Below are positions 22,269 through 33,868 of a DNA stretch of 64,000 bases, piece by piece. This stretch comes from Lepidodermella squamata. Taxonomy: Eukaryota; Gastrotricha. The translations under genes were made by a program, and so were the position numbers. Where the stretch lies: positions 4,154,001 through 4,218,000 of the forward strand of contig JBLDXI010000009.1 in the NCBI GenBank assembly GCA_047495785.1. Direction: 5' to 3'. The notes under the pieces are model-generated. The model made no database searches, was not told the DNA's origin, and was given only the letters and a program-made list of their open reading frames with translations. The first letter of the stretch is position 1, and each line of letters begins with the position of its first letter.

Positions 22269-23926
22269 CTGCTGCTGCTGCTGCTGAAGATGGAAAAACA
22301 ATGACCAGAAGCATGTGTTTCAGCTATAAATTAATCATTATTCGAGCTTTCATACCACTTTTACTTATGTTCTACAGCCCGGTTGCCGAAAAACACCTGC
22401 ATGATAAATTGTGAGAAAATTCGATCAATTAAAATTATTGCATAATATTTGCGAAAAATAAACAATATTTCATGATTTTTCAACATTTTTTTATTCTCGT
22501 CTCCATTTCTCCGCATTATAGAAACCGTATAGTAGCATTATTTGCAGTTGTGTTTTTTTCATTTATAATATACAATTTAACAACGGGAAATTGCTAAAAT
22601 TATAATCTAAGCATCTATTTCTAAAAGATGAGAACGTAAAGTTTTTCAAAGCATGAAAAGAAAGTGCGGTTTTATGATGAAATCGTAGAAAAATAGCTCG
22701 ATTTTCGCCACATTTTTTCCGTAACAGGATGTACAACGAGAAAAATTCAGCATTTATAACATAATATTACAATTTTTCCTCGAATGAAATAATTAATATA
22801 TATCATTAATTTCTCCTTCAGACTAATTTTTGGCGACAGTTGCATTGTATAAAATTGATGGTTATTAAGGGCTCAGTTTCAAACAATGAAAAAGCACCGA
22901 GAAAATCATATTTTTCCAATAAATATTACTATGATACAGTAATTAACCAGTTAAGCAGCAACGACTGGTATTCCAAGGCCTTGCTTCGATGGCTTTAGGT
23001 TGAGTGCTGCAAAACTTGGGTTTAACGGAAATTCCGATGTTGTTGTAGCAGTGTTTAAGAGAGAAACGGAAAATTTCTGCCGACAAAAAGTGCGTAGGTT
23101 CTAGTTTTGGTCAGACGAATCGACTGCCGCAGAATCGAGTAGGGATTGCATGTAATGATGCTGTAATGAGTGCTACGAGAGTGAACAGGCTGGGCGATAG
23201 GACGGGTGCTGTTGACGTAGGTAACGCGCCTTGTGTCGCTGATGTCCGAGACTGATGGGTGAAGAAAAAATTGATTACAATCAGGTTTTAACTGGGTTCT
23301 AATAATATTCTATCAAACAATTTGCTCGATAGATTAACGAAGCGGTAAAAAACTGGATGAATAAATTTGCATATTTTTATGATATGCTTGATTACATTTT
23401 ATTGATTAGGAAAAACAAAGTTGAAATTCAAAGGCAGTTTGAAAAAATATCTAATCAGGAGTAATCGAAATATTCTTAGAAATAATAGTTATTCTTATTT
23501 AAATGTTACTTGAAAATCAATTTTAATTAAAAAATATTTTTAACCAGAATATCTCAAAGCGGAACCAAATTTGCATCTTGCGGAACCTTGGTCGAAATAT
23601 TCCAAGAGTAACTTTTTGAATAATTCTACGAATTTGACGCGAAGCATGAGTTCTGAATTGAACACTAAGTCTTATAGAGAATGTTACGCTGAATTTGTAG
23701 GCGAATTGGGTTCCGCTACAGCAATTAGGTTCCGGTAAAAGGGGGACCCGTCTTTAATTAGGAAAAACTGGGTTTTCTATATTATATGCGCATTCCCTTA
23801 TTCTATGCCTCGATAGTAGGAGCCAAAATTTCCTATTTAAAGCAAATTTCCAAAATTTAAAGCCAAATTTGTTAACTTTCCTCCTTTAATTTTTCAACCC
23901 AGCTACATTCTGATCCAATGAAAACA
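22269..23926. other. SID-1 3' flank and intergenic DNA
   Basis: Begins with a (CTG)5 tract directly after the SID-1 stop and contains AATAAA near 22457. The rest, up to the end of the convergent ENPP gene, shows no coding frame or RNA gene. Confidence 0.45.
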
Positions 23927-26900
23927 TTATTTGGAAATCGTCGACAATTTTGTCATGAAGAGTTGTTTTTTGGACCAGACGCTAGTTTTGTTGTAAATTA
24001 GTCTTACATCTTGGTGGTTACTGGAGCGTGCCTTGCTGCTGGTGCCACCGCTGGGCCGTTCGTCCTCGAACAGCGGCAGGTTGCGCGGCTTGTGGCGCAA
24101 CGCGGGCAGGAAGGGCGCGATGGTGGCGTTGCTGGCGCGCGGCTGAATGCCGGCGAGCTCGGCGATGAGCGCGTACAGGTGCAGCGTCTCGAACGGCGGC
24201 AGCGTGACGTGCGCTTTGAAAGACGGGCCCATGGCGAAGAAGGAGGCGCGCATGTCCGGGTACGCGCCGTCGTAGCCGTGCGCGCCCAGCGAGCCGTAGA
24301 TTTTCGGCAGGTTCAGGTCGTCGCGGTACCACACGCCGCGCCAGCCCAGCTTGCCGACGCCGAGGATGGGCGGGATGCGCGAGTTGTCGCGGTAGTGCCA
24401 CCGCGCCGGGATTTCGTCTTTCAGGTAAAAGTCGAAGTGTTCGTTCTGGTTCTTCTTGAGCAAGTCGTACAGTTCGCCGACCATTTCCGGTTTGGGCCAC
24501 AGGTGAATCACCGACCCGTGCGCCCATGTCTCCACCTTAAAACGCAATAAAAAAATAGCGTATAATAAGTGGCTGTAAGGATGGATTTTCGGATAAATTC
24601 AAAGAAACTACAACATTACAACAAATTTGGCGAATTTTTGTGGGAAATTCAAACAATTTTTTGAATATTCCACCTTTTTCCCGCGATTCAACTGTAAAAA
24701 TTAAAAATTCACCGGAGAAAACCCGGAAAATTTCGGTAATTTTCGGTATTTTACCCGGTTTGACCGAATTTCTCCGTACTTTTTTACTCCCATTAACAAG
24801 TGCCCATAGAGAAAAAATGACCAGAGAAAGCACTCAAGCTAAAATTTCTAAATCCTCATTTTAATTCAAAGTTGACTTTCTCAAAACGGATATCTCCGTT
24901 TTCTACCAAATTTTGCATGCCTATAGAACACGAGCTGCTCCTTCGCGTGGTATAAGATTTGAGGTGGGCAACCCAACCGTTGTTACGATACAAAAACCTC
25001 GTTTTCACTATGGTTTTACTTATTTTGATGATATCAAGACTGAGCAGCAATTGCCCACCTCAAATCTTATACCACGCGAAGGAGCAGCTCGTGTTCTATA
25101 GGCATGCAAAATTTGGTAGAAAACGGAGATATCCGTTTTGAGAACGCACTTCTATAATAATGGAGATCAATATTTTAGCTTGAGTGCTTACTATGGTCAT
25201 TTTTTCTCTATGCAAGTGCCATTCTTGATTACCATTCTCGTAATTTTTTTAATTTTTCCAAATTTTTTCTAAAATTTTTCTGGCCATAAGATGTGACTTT
25301 TAGAGTCAATAAGTTAGACTTTCTGAACCATTTTCCGCATGTGACGTAGATAGGACGCCGCACTCAGAGCACGCCGACAGACAAGAAGACGTGTTCACTT
25401 TTTTCCTCATTAATATTCAGAATATTTTGCAGCTTAAAAAAAATAAAATGGCGGGGCTCAATTCGAATTTGTTTAATAATTAAAGTTTAAAAATTTAAAA
25501 TTAATTAGTTCAAGTTTCAAAGATCGCAAAAAGTAGTGATTTGGCGCGGTTTCCGAGACGCCACAAAGAGGAGATGCATCTTTAAAGATGAACTGAGCTG
25601 ATAAAATGGCAGCATCTGCTCAAAATTACACAAAAACAGCACAAGAAATATTGGGGTGGAAAATAATGACATGATTCATCTCATTAAATTTGAAACGATG
25701 AACTTTGCCCCTTATTAGTCTGACTTCAGTTTTTCGTGTCCGAAAACCTCTTAGTGCGGCGTCCTATCTACGTCACATGATTTTCCGTGGATTTTCTTTC
25801 CTTGCGTTGCTTATGGGGCACGCTGTACTACAAGTTGTGGGACCATTTTCTTAATTAGTAATTTTTTGCGGGCATTTCGTTTCAATTTTTTCCAAATTTG
25901 AAATACCGGAAAAAAAATTCACCAACGAATCAACAAAGAAAACCCGGAAAATCCCGATTGGTATCTAACTGGTAATTTTCGGTAATTTACCCAGGTGGGC
26001 CAAATTTCGGTATTTTTCAGATTTTACGAATTTCTGCATGCCATCTACATTTTAAACTCTGTAAAATTGGCAATAGCTTACTCTGAGACGATGGTCGAAA
26101 TATTTCTCGACCTGTTCTCCATCGAAAAGTTCGGACAAAATGATGATTTTCGACGTATCAACCGTTGTGAGGCCGTGATCGCTGCAAACAATCAAATCAA
26201 CCTCGCCCAACAGGTTGTACGAGTCCATCTTATTCAACAAATAGCCGATGTTGTCGTTCGCCATCAGCAGCTGCCGATGTACGCTATTCGACTCAGGGCC
26301 GTGAATGTGCGACGTTTTGTCCGGCTCGTGGTAGTACAACATGGCGAGATTCACGTCATCTTCAACGAGCCATTTGATGGTTTTATCGACCCGTTGAGTC
26401 CACGGCATGATGTCGCTGTACGTGGCCTCGTAGCGAGTCGGCGTGAGGCCGTTCATGCGTGTCATTGACCCGGGCCACAAATGAATGCCACTCGGCACGT
26501 TTTGCTTCGTCGCCGTTATCCAAATCGGCTCGGCCATGTTCCAGTAAACTTCGTCAGTTTTTGATTTTACAAACTGAGCGTGAATCTCGGGTACTAAGAA
26601 CGTATTGTGAACGATGCCATGTGTCTCAGGATAAACACCTGTAAAAAAATATGAAATTTTCAAAAATTGAGTTTTTAAATTAAAAATTCGGAAAAAATTG
26701 AATTAAATATTATAAAATTCGAAAATTCGAAAAAATAACAAAATAATTTCAAACTTAATTTAAAAATTTTTTGATATTTTTTTCAATTTTAGGGTGTTTA
26801 AATAGTCTGAATAAAATTACCTGTTGCCATGGAGTAGTGATTCGGAAACGTGAAAGTAGGAAAAACCGGTATTGTATATTGAGCGCGAACATTTTTAGCT

Positions 26901-27076
26901 ATTCGCGTTATATTGCCTAGGTCGTTGCGGTACACGTCGACGTAGTTCCACTTGAAGCCGTCGAGCGAGACGACGAGAACCTTACCGTCGCCGCGACTCG
27001 CTAGGCCTATTAGCATTAAAATCAGCAGTTTCGCCACTGGGCAGCTGAAGCCTAACGTAGCGTCGGCGAGCCGCAT
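23927..27076 (-). CDS. Second ENPP-family phosphodiesterase, 3 exons
   Basis: Complement join 23927-24535, 26082-26638, 26821-27076; 473 residues with closed phases. It has a signal peptide (LLILMLIGLASRGDG), metal-site VVSLDGF, nucleophile Thr in FPTFTFPNHY, GVYPETHGIVHN, YYHEPDKTSHIHGP, CSDHG and AHGYDG, so all family catalytic blocks are present. Exon 2 is 557 nt, exactly as in the ENPP gene at 1899-3352. Intron positions agree, showing that the two are paralogues now flanking the AP5B1-like/SID-1 block. The last intron is 1.5 kb and filled with transposons. Exon 3 is strongly GC-rich compared with everything around it. The C-terminal 50 residues are not conserved with the paralogue, and another splice there cannot be excluded. 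Confidence 0.88.
24805..25212. mobile_element. 408-bp foldback element, 8-bp target duplication (hAT-type)
   Basis: Ends CATAGAGAAAAAATGACC (24805-24822) and its complement (25195-25212) are flanked by CAAGTGCC at 24797-24804 and 25213-25220. Inside, two arms of 94 bp (24878-24971 and 25051-25144) are reverse complements, with no difference I could see, around a 79-bp loop. The SID-1 intron copy of the host repeat shows the related unoccupied site (acaagtgacttgtttgatta, near 14518). No transposase is present. The 8-bp duplication suggests the hAT superfamily. A transcript of the intron would fold into a long dsRNA hairpin. Confidence 0.8.
25338..25779. mobile_element. 442-bp TIR element, 8-bp target duplication (hAT-type)
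   Basis: Perfect 27-bp terminal inverted repeats start CATGTGACGTAGATAGGACG (25338-25364; complement 25753-25779). The octamer ATTTTCCG flanks it at 25330-25337 and 25780-25787. The SID-1 copy of the same host repeat reads GAACCATTTTCCGTGGATTT without insertion, which is a direct empty site. No coding capacity. Confidence 0.85.
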
Positions 27077-30000
27077 TTTTCCAAGTTAGATTGCTGCGCT
27101 TTTTTCGGAGTTCTAATAGTAGCAGATCGAACTGGCCATTTTTGAGCCGCCTAATGCGACTATTTACATAATAATTTCCGAATTACTGATGCCTATACAA
27201 ATAGAAATATTGAGATTGTTATTTGTTATTAGGATTACATCATTTGGCTATAGTTACAGCTCAGCAGAAACGATAATTGATCAAAAATCGACAAAAGGGT
27301 TTAAGAATAGAAAAATTGGGAAATCTATGAATCATCTATTAATAATAAATAATAGGAATTTAATTGGAATTTAGGATTTCACTAATATGGGGCCGTGGGA
27401 ATAAAGGAATACAATACTGATCATTGTTAGAGATTAGGAATAAAACAATATATAAGAATAGGAATAAGCGTAGGAAAATTGAAAGAAATGAGGAAGGTCA
27501 GGAATTAGGATTCTATGAGAAATCTGATTCACTGGAAGGTAGAAGGATTTGGCCCGACGTTGAAGGAGAATCAAACAGCGCGATACGTGGTCATTAACAA
27601 CAGCAGGAGCAGTTTCTGAATGACTTGTAAACCGGAATAACGGGCTGCCAATATTCGATCGGGGATACAAAAAAATAACTACTCGACCCGAAAGTTATTT
27701 GCATAATGAGTGCGCAATGTCCATTTTTACGCGGGGGTTGAGCGTCTATGATAAAATAACGCATTATTATTTTTCCAATATATATTTTTTGACCAATAAA
27801 TTGAGATGAGCTATACTTACGCGGGAGGCTAAAAATACGCTGCCCACACCAGCCGTCAGTCCATTGATTGGCTAAATAGGTTTGTAGCCATTATAGACAG
27901 CCAGGGTGCCCACGTTCATTTTTCGACCACGCGCAATATATGAACTAACTTGCGCGGTGAAAAATAAGGCGGCTAAAAATTGGAAGCGGGCAGGGTGGAT
28001 CGAAAAGTTAATTAGGCAGTAGGGTATTTACCTGGCGCGTGTAGCGCGGGCAGGTTACGCTCAGGCGATGATACAGCGTTATTTTAAGCCGGTTTTTCTT
28101 CAACATACACAACAAGCGCATGCTGTATTTTCCCCCATGTTTACATTCACACCGCATAATACATATAAAATCAGCGTATATATACGTATATTACATGGGA
28201 GTAATAAATTGGCGCGATATTTATGGCGGAAAAATGTGCCCGTAGTCATAACAAAATAACGAATATACAGGCCAGAGTGATTTTTCGGCTAAAAAGTGCG
28301 AAACAGTTTTTGGCGGCGCGAAAAATTGTCATGAACCACCACGCCGATTTGTTTTCGCAAAAACGATAGAAAAACACATTTCTGCGTATAAATAAACAAC
28401 ATCGCGAGCATCAGTATAAATTTAAACCAGAGAAGTGAACTGCGCGCGTGCGGATGCGCGCTATTGAGGGCGAAGTAATATAATGAGCCGATTAAATCAC
28501 CGCGGCGCGATGAAAAAAAACGAGACTGGCCAAGCGTGACCCAGTGACGCAAAAAACGATTTCAAGGCTCATTTCTCACCTGGAAAAAGTATCAGGTTAA
28601 GTTAGAATGCCGTTTTTCCGGTCGATTGCTTCCAGAAAAAAATTGTCTGATTCATTCGTCCCAGTTTCACTGAAGCGTATCGTTGAGTCTAATAGCAGTC
28701 GCGCTACTTCAAGATTATCAGCAGATGATTTGTGGCATCGATAAGGGTGGTAAAATGAAGAGGCATTATCATATATATCTCGGCTAATCTCGTACAGTAA
28801 ACAATTGATGATGATGATGTGATTTTTAAGGCGGTCTAATGCGATGGCTAAAGAGTCCCATAAACGCAGAAATGCAGTGATATAACTAATGTAATAAGCA
28901 AAATCATAGTTACATTTGTGGTGGGTGGGTGGTGGGCTGCAAAATTTGGCGCGTTGTTCGAGAGCGCGCAACTTTGTCAAGCGACATTTATTTATTATTA
29001 AGACAGCGCGTGGCCGTTGCGATCTTAAGGAAGCGCGCATATATGCGCAGGCAGGGCCAGCACGCCCTTATTATCGCGGGCCAATAATGACAATGACGAT
29101 GATGCTGATGATGATAAAATAATAATAATAATAATAATAATCACAGCGCATATAATCAACTGTGATTGTTATCGCTGCGGAATGATTTTTGAAAATGGAT
29201 GTAAAAACAAATAATTGGACGAGACGAGTAGATACATCGCGCGGGCGCAAGTATCTTAATATATTAGCTGAATTCAGCTTTCATCCGCAGTGGCCTGGGT
29301 AATAAAATATTCAAGCTAATGTAGAGATAATTTGAGCAATTAATTCACATCAATAAATAATGATATATGGTAGATGATTTTTCTGCAGCTCCCTGTTTAG
29401 ATTTATATATTTTTGTGTCGATTTTATAGCGCAGCTCGCACGCGCCCCCAGATATGATGCTCGCACCCTCTCATCGTCAACAAATTACTGCAGTGTTGTC
29501 GCGCCCTTGTTTTAATAGCAGTTATTTTGCTTGTGCGGGCTCTATTTTCGTCCACCGCAACGCTTTGAAAGCTCCCTAAAAAGCATCACAGTTTCTTAGA
29601 TGGTAACATAAGCATAGGAAAAATAGTCGGAAAATCGATGAAGATTGGGGATGTATCTTTAAACTGGTTTCTAACGTGATCCTTTCTTGCACAGAAATTT
29701 AATTTAATTAGAAGTGCCAACGAAATTCGTTTTAAAATTTCAGAGTAGATTTTTGAAATTCAATCAAGCTTGGGAAAAAAATTCAATTAAAAATTCGAAT
29801 ATTAGGAACCTATTTCAAAGTTCTAATCTGAGAAAGTTGAGAACAGTCGTAGGTTATTTGCGAATCCTAATGTGAAAAGATTTCAGGTCCGGTAAAATGA
29901 AAGCGAAAATCCCATTTTTCCTGCAATTTAAACGAGGCCATTAGGCCAAGATGTGATGCGTGTCCGGAAATCTCACAAAAAGCGTAGGTAGCTACTAACC

Positions 30001-31147
30001 AGATTTTTCTCTTGTTAATTAAAATGGTCAGAAATGAAACGGGGGAGAAAAAAATCACGATTTAATTGCAAACGAGTGCTTCCTGGATATAATATGGCAG
30101 TGCGAAAAATCTCGACATTTGATATTGATGCCGGCGCTGTAATGGAGTGGCAAAAAAGCAGCGCGCTCAAGGGTCTGTTGTCGCTGAATAATGTGGCCCC
30201 TCAATAACAACTCGTCCTAATAGATTCGACGCAATAAATAATATAACGAGAATATGAGGGGCCAGTGAGAAAAAAATCATCCGGAGACAGGTGCAGAAAT
30301 AATTTAGGAATTATTCATCGCACGTATATACAATTAATTGAGCTCAATTATGCCATGAAAAAATTATTTTTAGCTCATCGCAATTTTTGCGGTTTCTACG
30401 GCTTGTAAACACTACAGGGATAAATTTTAAGGAATTATTTATTCGATATAATATTAGTATATTTATGGTGGCGCATGTCATTTTTTCGCTAATCCTCGCC
30501 TGGCATCGGGCGGTTTGATCGAAAAGCCGTTAATTGCCCTCAGGGCTGATGCAAATAATAGAAAATCGCGTTTGCCCGAATTTTAGACGATAGCCCTAAT
30601 GAAATTGATAACAATTTTTCGCACTGCTCGAGTTTCAACGCAAAGATAAGAAAAAAACATGCATTGTTTCCGCTTCCTGTCGCGCTGTTTTTTTGTCATT
30701 AAAATATTACTTTTCAACGTGGATGATAAAGACGATAGGTGGCGCCCGTTAGATAGGCAGGCACCTAGGGAAGAAAAACGCGTGTCTAGCGCCCCATGCT
30801 GTTTGCGTACTTGTCTCGCGTTCGCCGTGACGTCATCATCAGATCGCGGTTTCGTTAATTATTCATTCGATTGCGCGGCCTGGATCAAGCGTGAAAATCG
30901 AAGTAGCCATCTTAAGTGTGACTTCTCGCGCGGAAATTTTGCCCCGTTTTTATTAACATTTCATTCCGTACTCGAAAAAACTCCGCAACAACTCACACTA
31001 AACTTCCAGTTTATTCTATAATTTTGTCACAATAAAACAGAGAATTGATAAAAGGCACGTTGAAATACTATATTATCCATTTATTATAGCAGAGAAAAAT
31101 AGAGCAAATAAAGATGATAAAAAGCACGTGGAAGGAACAATAGGCAC
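27077..31147. other. 4-kb region without recognisable genes
   Basis: AT-rich DNA with interspersed CGCG-rich patches, a (GAT)n/(AAT)n microsatellite at about 29085-29140, and a 14-bp perfect palindrome AATTGAGCTCAATT near 30334. The ENPP promoter should be at its left end. Open frames such as 28597-29040 (-) and 30659-31021 (+) have no domain, splice-supported context or protein-like pattern. The BIN3-like gene's polyadenylation signal (minus-strand AATAAA) is near 31080. Confidence 0.45.
29110..29142 (+). repeat. (GAT)n/(AAT)n microsatellite
   Basis: A GATGATGATAAA tract runs into about nine AAT units. Confidence 0.8.
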
Positions 31148-32624
31148 TCAGTCTTCGATGACTATGCTGAGCGATTTGATTTCGTCGAGCAGGCTCCGCT
31201 CTTCGGCGGACAATCTCGTATCAGCATCGTCGAGGTCGATCAAATCGGCGCCGGCGTGGCCGCCCAGCGATGAAGTTCGCGACATGACTTGGCCCAAACA
31301 TTCGGTCATCATTCGCTCGACATCCGTGAAATATTCATGCTGGGAAAAAAATCGAAAAATTTGCAAAAATAAGGAAATAAAATTAATTTTCGAAATTTTT
31401 TGGAATTTTCGGCCGCAAAAGCAAAACTTGCGAGTATGTATTATTTTCATCAAAATAAATTTTACGCTCAGTTATTTGATTTTTTTGGATTTTTCAAAAA
31501 TACCTCAGCACAGGCTAAAAGCTGCAAACATGGTCCAATGACTTGCGATCGATATGCTAAGAATTCGGGCAGTTCTTTACGGAGCGTTGATAGAGACTGC
31601 GCGTGTTCAGTTCGCATTGACTCCAAATCACGACGTGCCTAAATATATATTCATAAGACAACAAATAGAAATGATTGCCAAAATCATAGACAATGAAGTG
31701 CAACGGAAACAAAACAAAAGCGATATTATAAATAGAGAAGAAATACTTCCGTACAATTTCAAGCTTTTGAGCGTTGGCGTTCGACATTTCGCGCGTTTCG
31801 TATTTCTTACATTTCGCTTGAAGTTGATGCATCTCCTGTGACGACGGGTACAGAGCGAGCCGGGGTAGGGGGAAATAAAGAAGAAATATTTAGAAAGCAA
31901 GCATAGAATATGTTTCAATTATTAAATTGTAAGTGGCCATGCAAGCTAATCAAAGTATAGCTGCTAATACCTACAAAAGGCAACGGGAGGCTACAACTTA
32001 CCGAGGTTAAACCATCATGCTTTTTCACAGCTGCTTGTAGACCCTGCAAATTCTTGCGATATCTGAGGGGAAATCAAAGTAAAACTACGAAACACAGCAG
32101 AAAGACATTGCTTACGTCTTCAAAGCTGCTCGAATGCTATTGACCGTGAGTTTATTCTAGAAAGTAAAAATGAATTTAGCTGACATTGATGGATAACATT
32201 CTGAAATTTTACTGTTGCTTCGGATGATTCTTTTAGCTTTGGCGATATGGCATTTCCCAGCTCAACGATGAGTCTTAAATCGGGATCGTAATGACTCGCA
32301 GGAGATTCGCCTAGCTCTGCTAGCATTCGCTCTGTCGCCTTAGCTAAATCTTCAATGAAGGAAGTTTTATCCTAACTCAGCGGAGGCTTATCGAAGTACA
32401 TACTTTCTCTCGTTTCTGCCACCTTTTTCATTGCCTTTGTTACTTTTTCCGCTTTGGCTTCAACTCTAGAGGTCAAAAGGAAATCATGAAATTGAAAACT
32501 TTCGACTCCTTGCAGAAACAAACTCAGAAATCGTTTTTGATTGCTCTTTCAAGCTGTAATCGTCGATCTCATCCAGAGATCCTGGCATTTTCGAGTTTCT
32601 ACGCCCGAAAGGATTCCACGCCAT
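31148..32624 (-). CDS. BIN3-like N-BAR domain protein, 8 exons
   Basis: Complement join 31148-31339, 31504-31638, 31755-31835, 32002-32062, 32116-32156, 32213-32371, 32423-32465, 32524-32624; 270 residues, phases closed. The start MAWNPFGRR resembles the BIN3 N-terminus, and the rest is almost entirely amphipathic helix (KNLQGLQAAVKKHDGLTS, HQLQAKCKKYETREM, LESMRTEHAQSLSTLRKELP) ending in an acidic tail. This is the layout of a BAR domain, which dimerises and senses or bends membranes; BIN3/hob3 proteins link to Cdc42 and actin organisation. Length matches BIN3 (about 250). No SH3 domain is present. The donor of exon 2 (AAG|GTGGCA) is weak, and an alternative junction there is possible. Confidence 0.6.
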
Positions 32625-33868
32625 CTCGCAAATATCAAATATGTATAAATAGAATCTAATATATACTGAAATAGATACATTCAAATCAGACATTCAAAAG
32701 ACAAACTAGTAATAATGGAAGTGCAACAATAAGCAACTAAATACGAGTCAGCATAGCTTCATGATTGCGCGAATGGGTACAAAGAATTCAGAGTTGAGAA
32801 TGGTACTTGAATGAGAATGCAACCACTGTTAACATTCCAACGAATTAATCACCTTACAAAAATTAGATAAATTAAATTAAACACATAAAACATTATGCAC
32901 AATGTAAAACAGGTAAGCAGGATAGAACACATCTACGAACTTCAAAGTTAAATAGCATAGTGGAAAATAGAGATGTTATGTCATTTGGCGGAGTGTTCCA
33001 CAGCAACGATAAAGAACGCCTCATATTTTGTGATGCGAGTAGCTCAGATGTAATGTAATTTGGGAAGCTACTCTCGGAGGAGTCACTCTTAGTCATCTAG
33101 TCTCTTCGTATCCCACGAAAATACGATCACTCTTAGTCACTCTAGTAGCTCTCGTATCACGAAATACGAATAGCTACAGAAACATTGTACCTTCGGAAAT
33201 GAACACTGCTACTGTTTAAGAAACAGGTATCGGTATACCAAAGACTGAGCTGAAGTGTTAGAAAAAGTTTGTGATTCAAGCTTACAAACCTCGTTTGACG
33301 CTTGACCACATTCAGCTTATCTTGGACTGCTTCTCATTAAGACTGAAGATCTAGATGCCGGTGAAACTAAAATGTAAAATGTCAGCTTCCTAAGACCCAC
33401 CACGCCAGCTTTAAGTTGAACGTTGATGAACACAACTACATACCACCGGTATAAGGTGTAAGGTGTCTGGCTGAATCAGTCCTGCCTTCAAAGAAAAACA
33501 AACATGCCTCTCAACGATTGCCAGACGCGAATAAACAAAACTACGATATTTACGCGGTAATTCTTCACACTTTTAAAATATTACTATAGAATAAACTATT
33601 AAAAGAGTAAAAAATAATACCCTGAAATACTTACATTGTTATAGTGATGACGCTTTTTTGTGGCTCTGGGGGGAAAAATCACGGTCGCAGATCAGATTTC
33701 AGGATCAAAGCTATATCGCTATACGTTTGACCAATCCAATTTTGCTTTGTTTGACCTTATTCAAATGCAAACTCTAGCCATAGCAATGGCCTTTATCGAA
33801 TTTCTATTTGATTGTTCATATATTGTCAATACAATATTGTTGTATATTGTCTATAGGTCTTATCAATA
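32625..33868. other. Intergenic DNA between divergent genes
   Basis: Upstream region shared by the BIN3-like gene (-) and the 215-residue gene (+). It contains an imperfect tandem duplication of about 43 bp at 33085-33172 (TCACTCTTAGTCA...TCGTATC.CGAAA.TACGA). No coding content. Confidence 0.45.

Larger units (their letters stand above)
24640..26035 (+). repeat. Dispersed repeat, copy in ENPP intron, split by two insertions
   Basis: Same family as 14340-14960. The copy is continuous across 24640-24804, 25213-25337 and 25780-26035 once the two elements at 24805-25212 and 25338-25779 are removed, each leaving an 8-bp duplication. Confidence 0.7.

Noticed and set aside
24011-24550. 179-codon open frame on the plus strand across ENPP exon 3
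   Set aside because: It is antisense to a conserved ENPP exon and is open only because of the extreme GC content; its Arg/Val/Ala-rich translation has no domain character.
28597-29040. 147-codon minus-strand open frame
   Set aside because: Passes through simple-sequence DNA, has no motif or signal peptide, and no recognisable homologue.
30659-31021. 120-codon plus-strand open frame
   Set aside because: Composition is not protein-like beyond chance, no motif is present, and it is not supported by a neighbouring exon structure.
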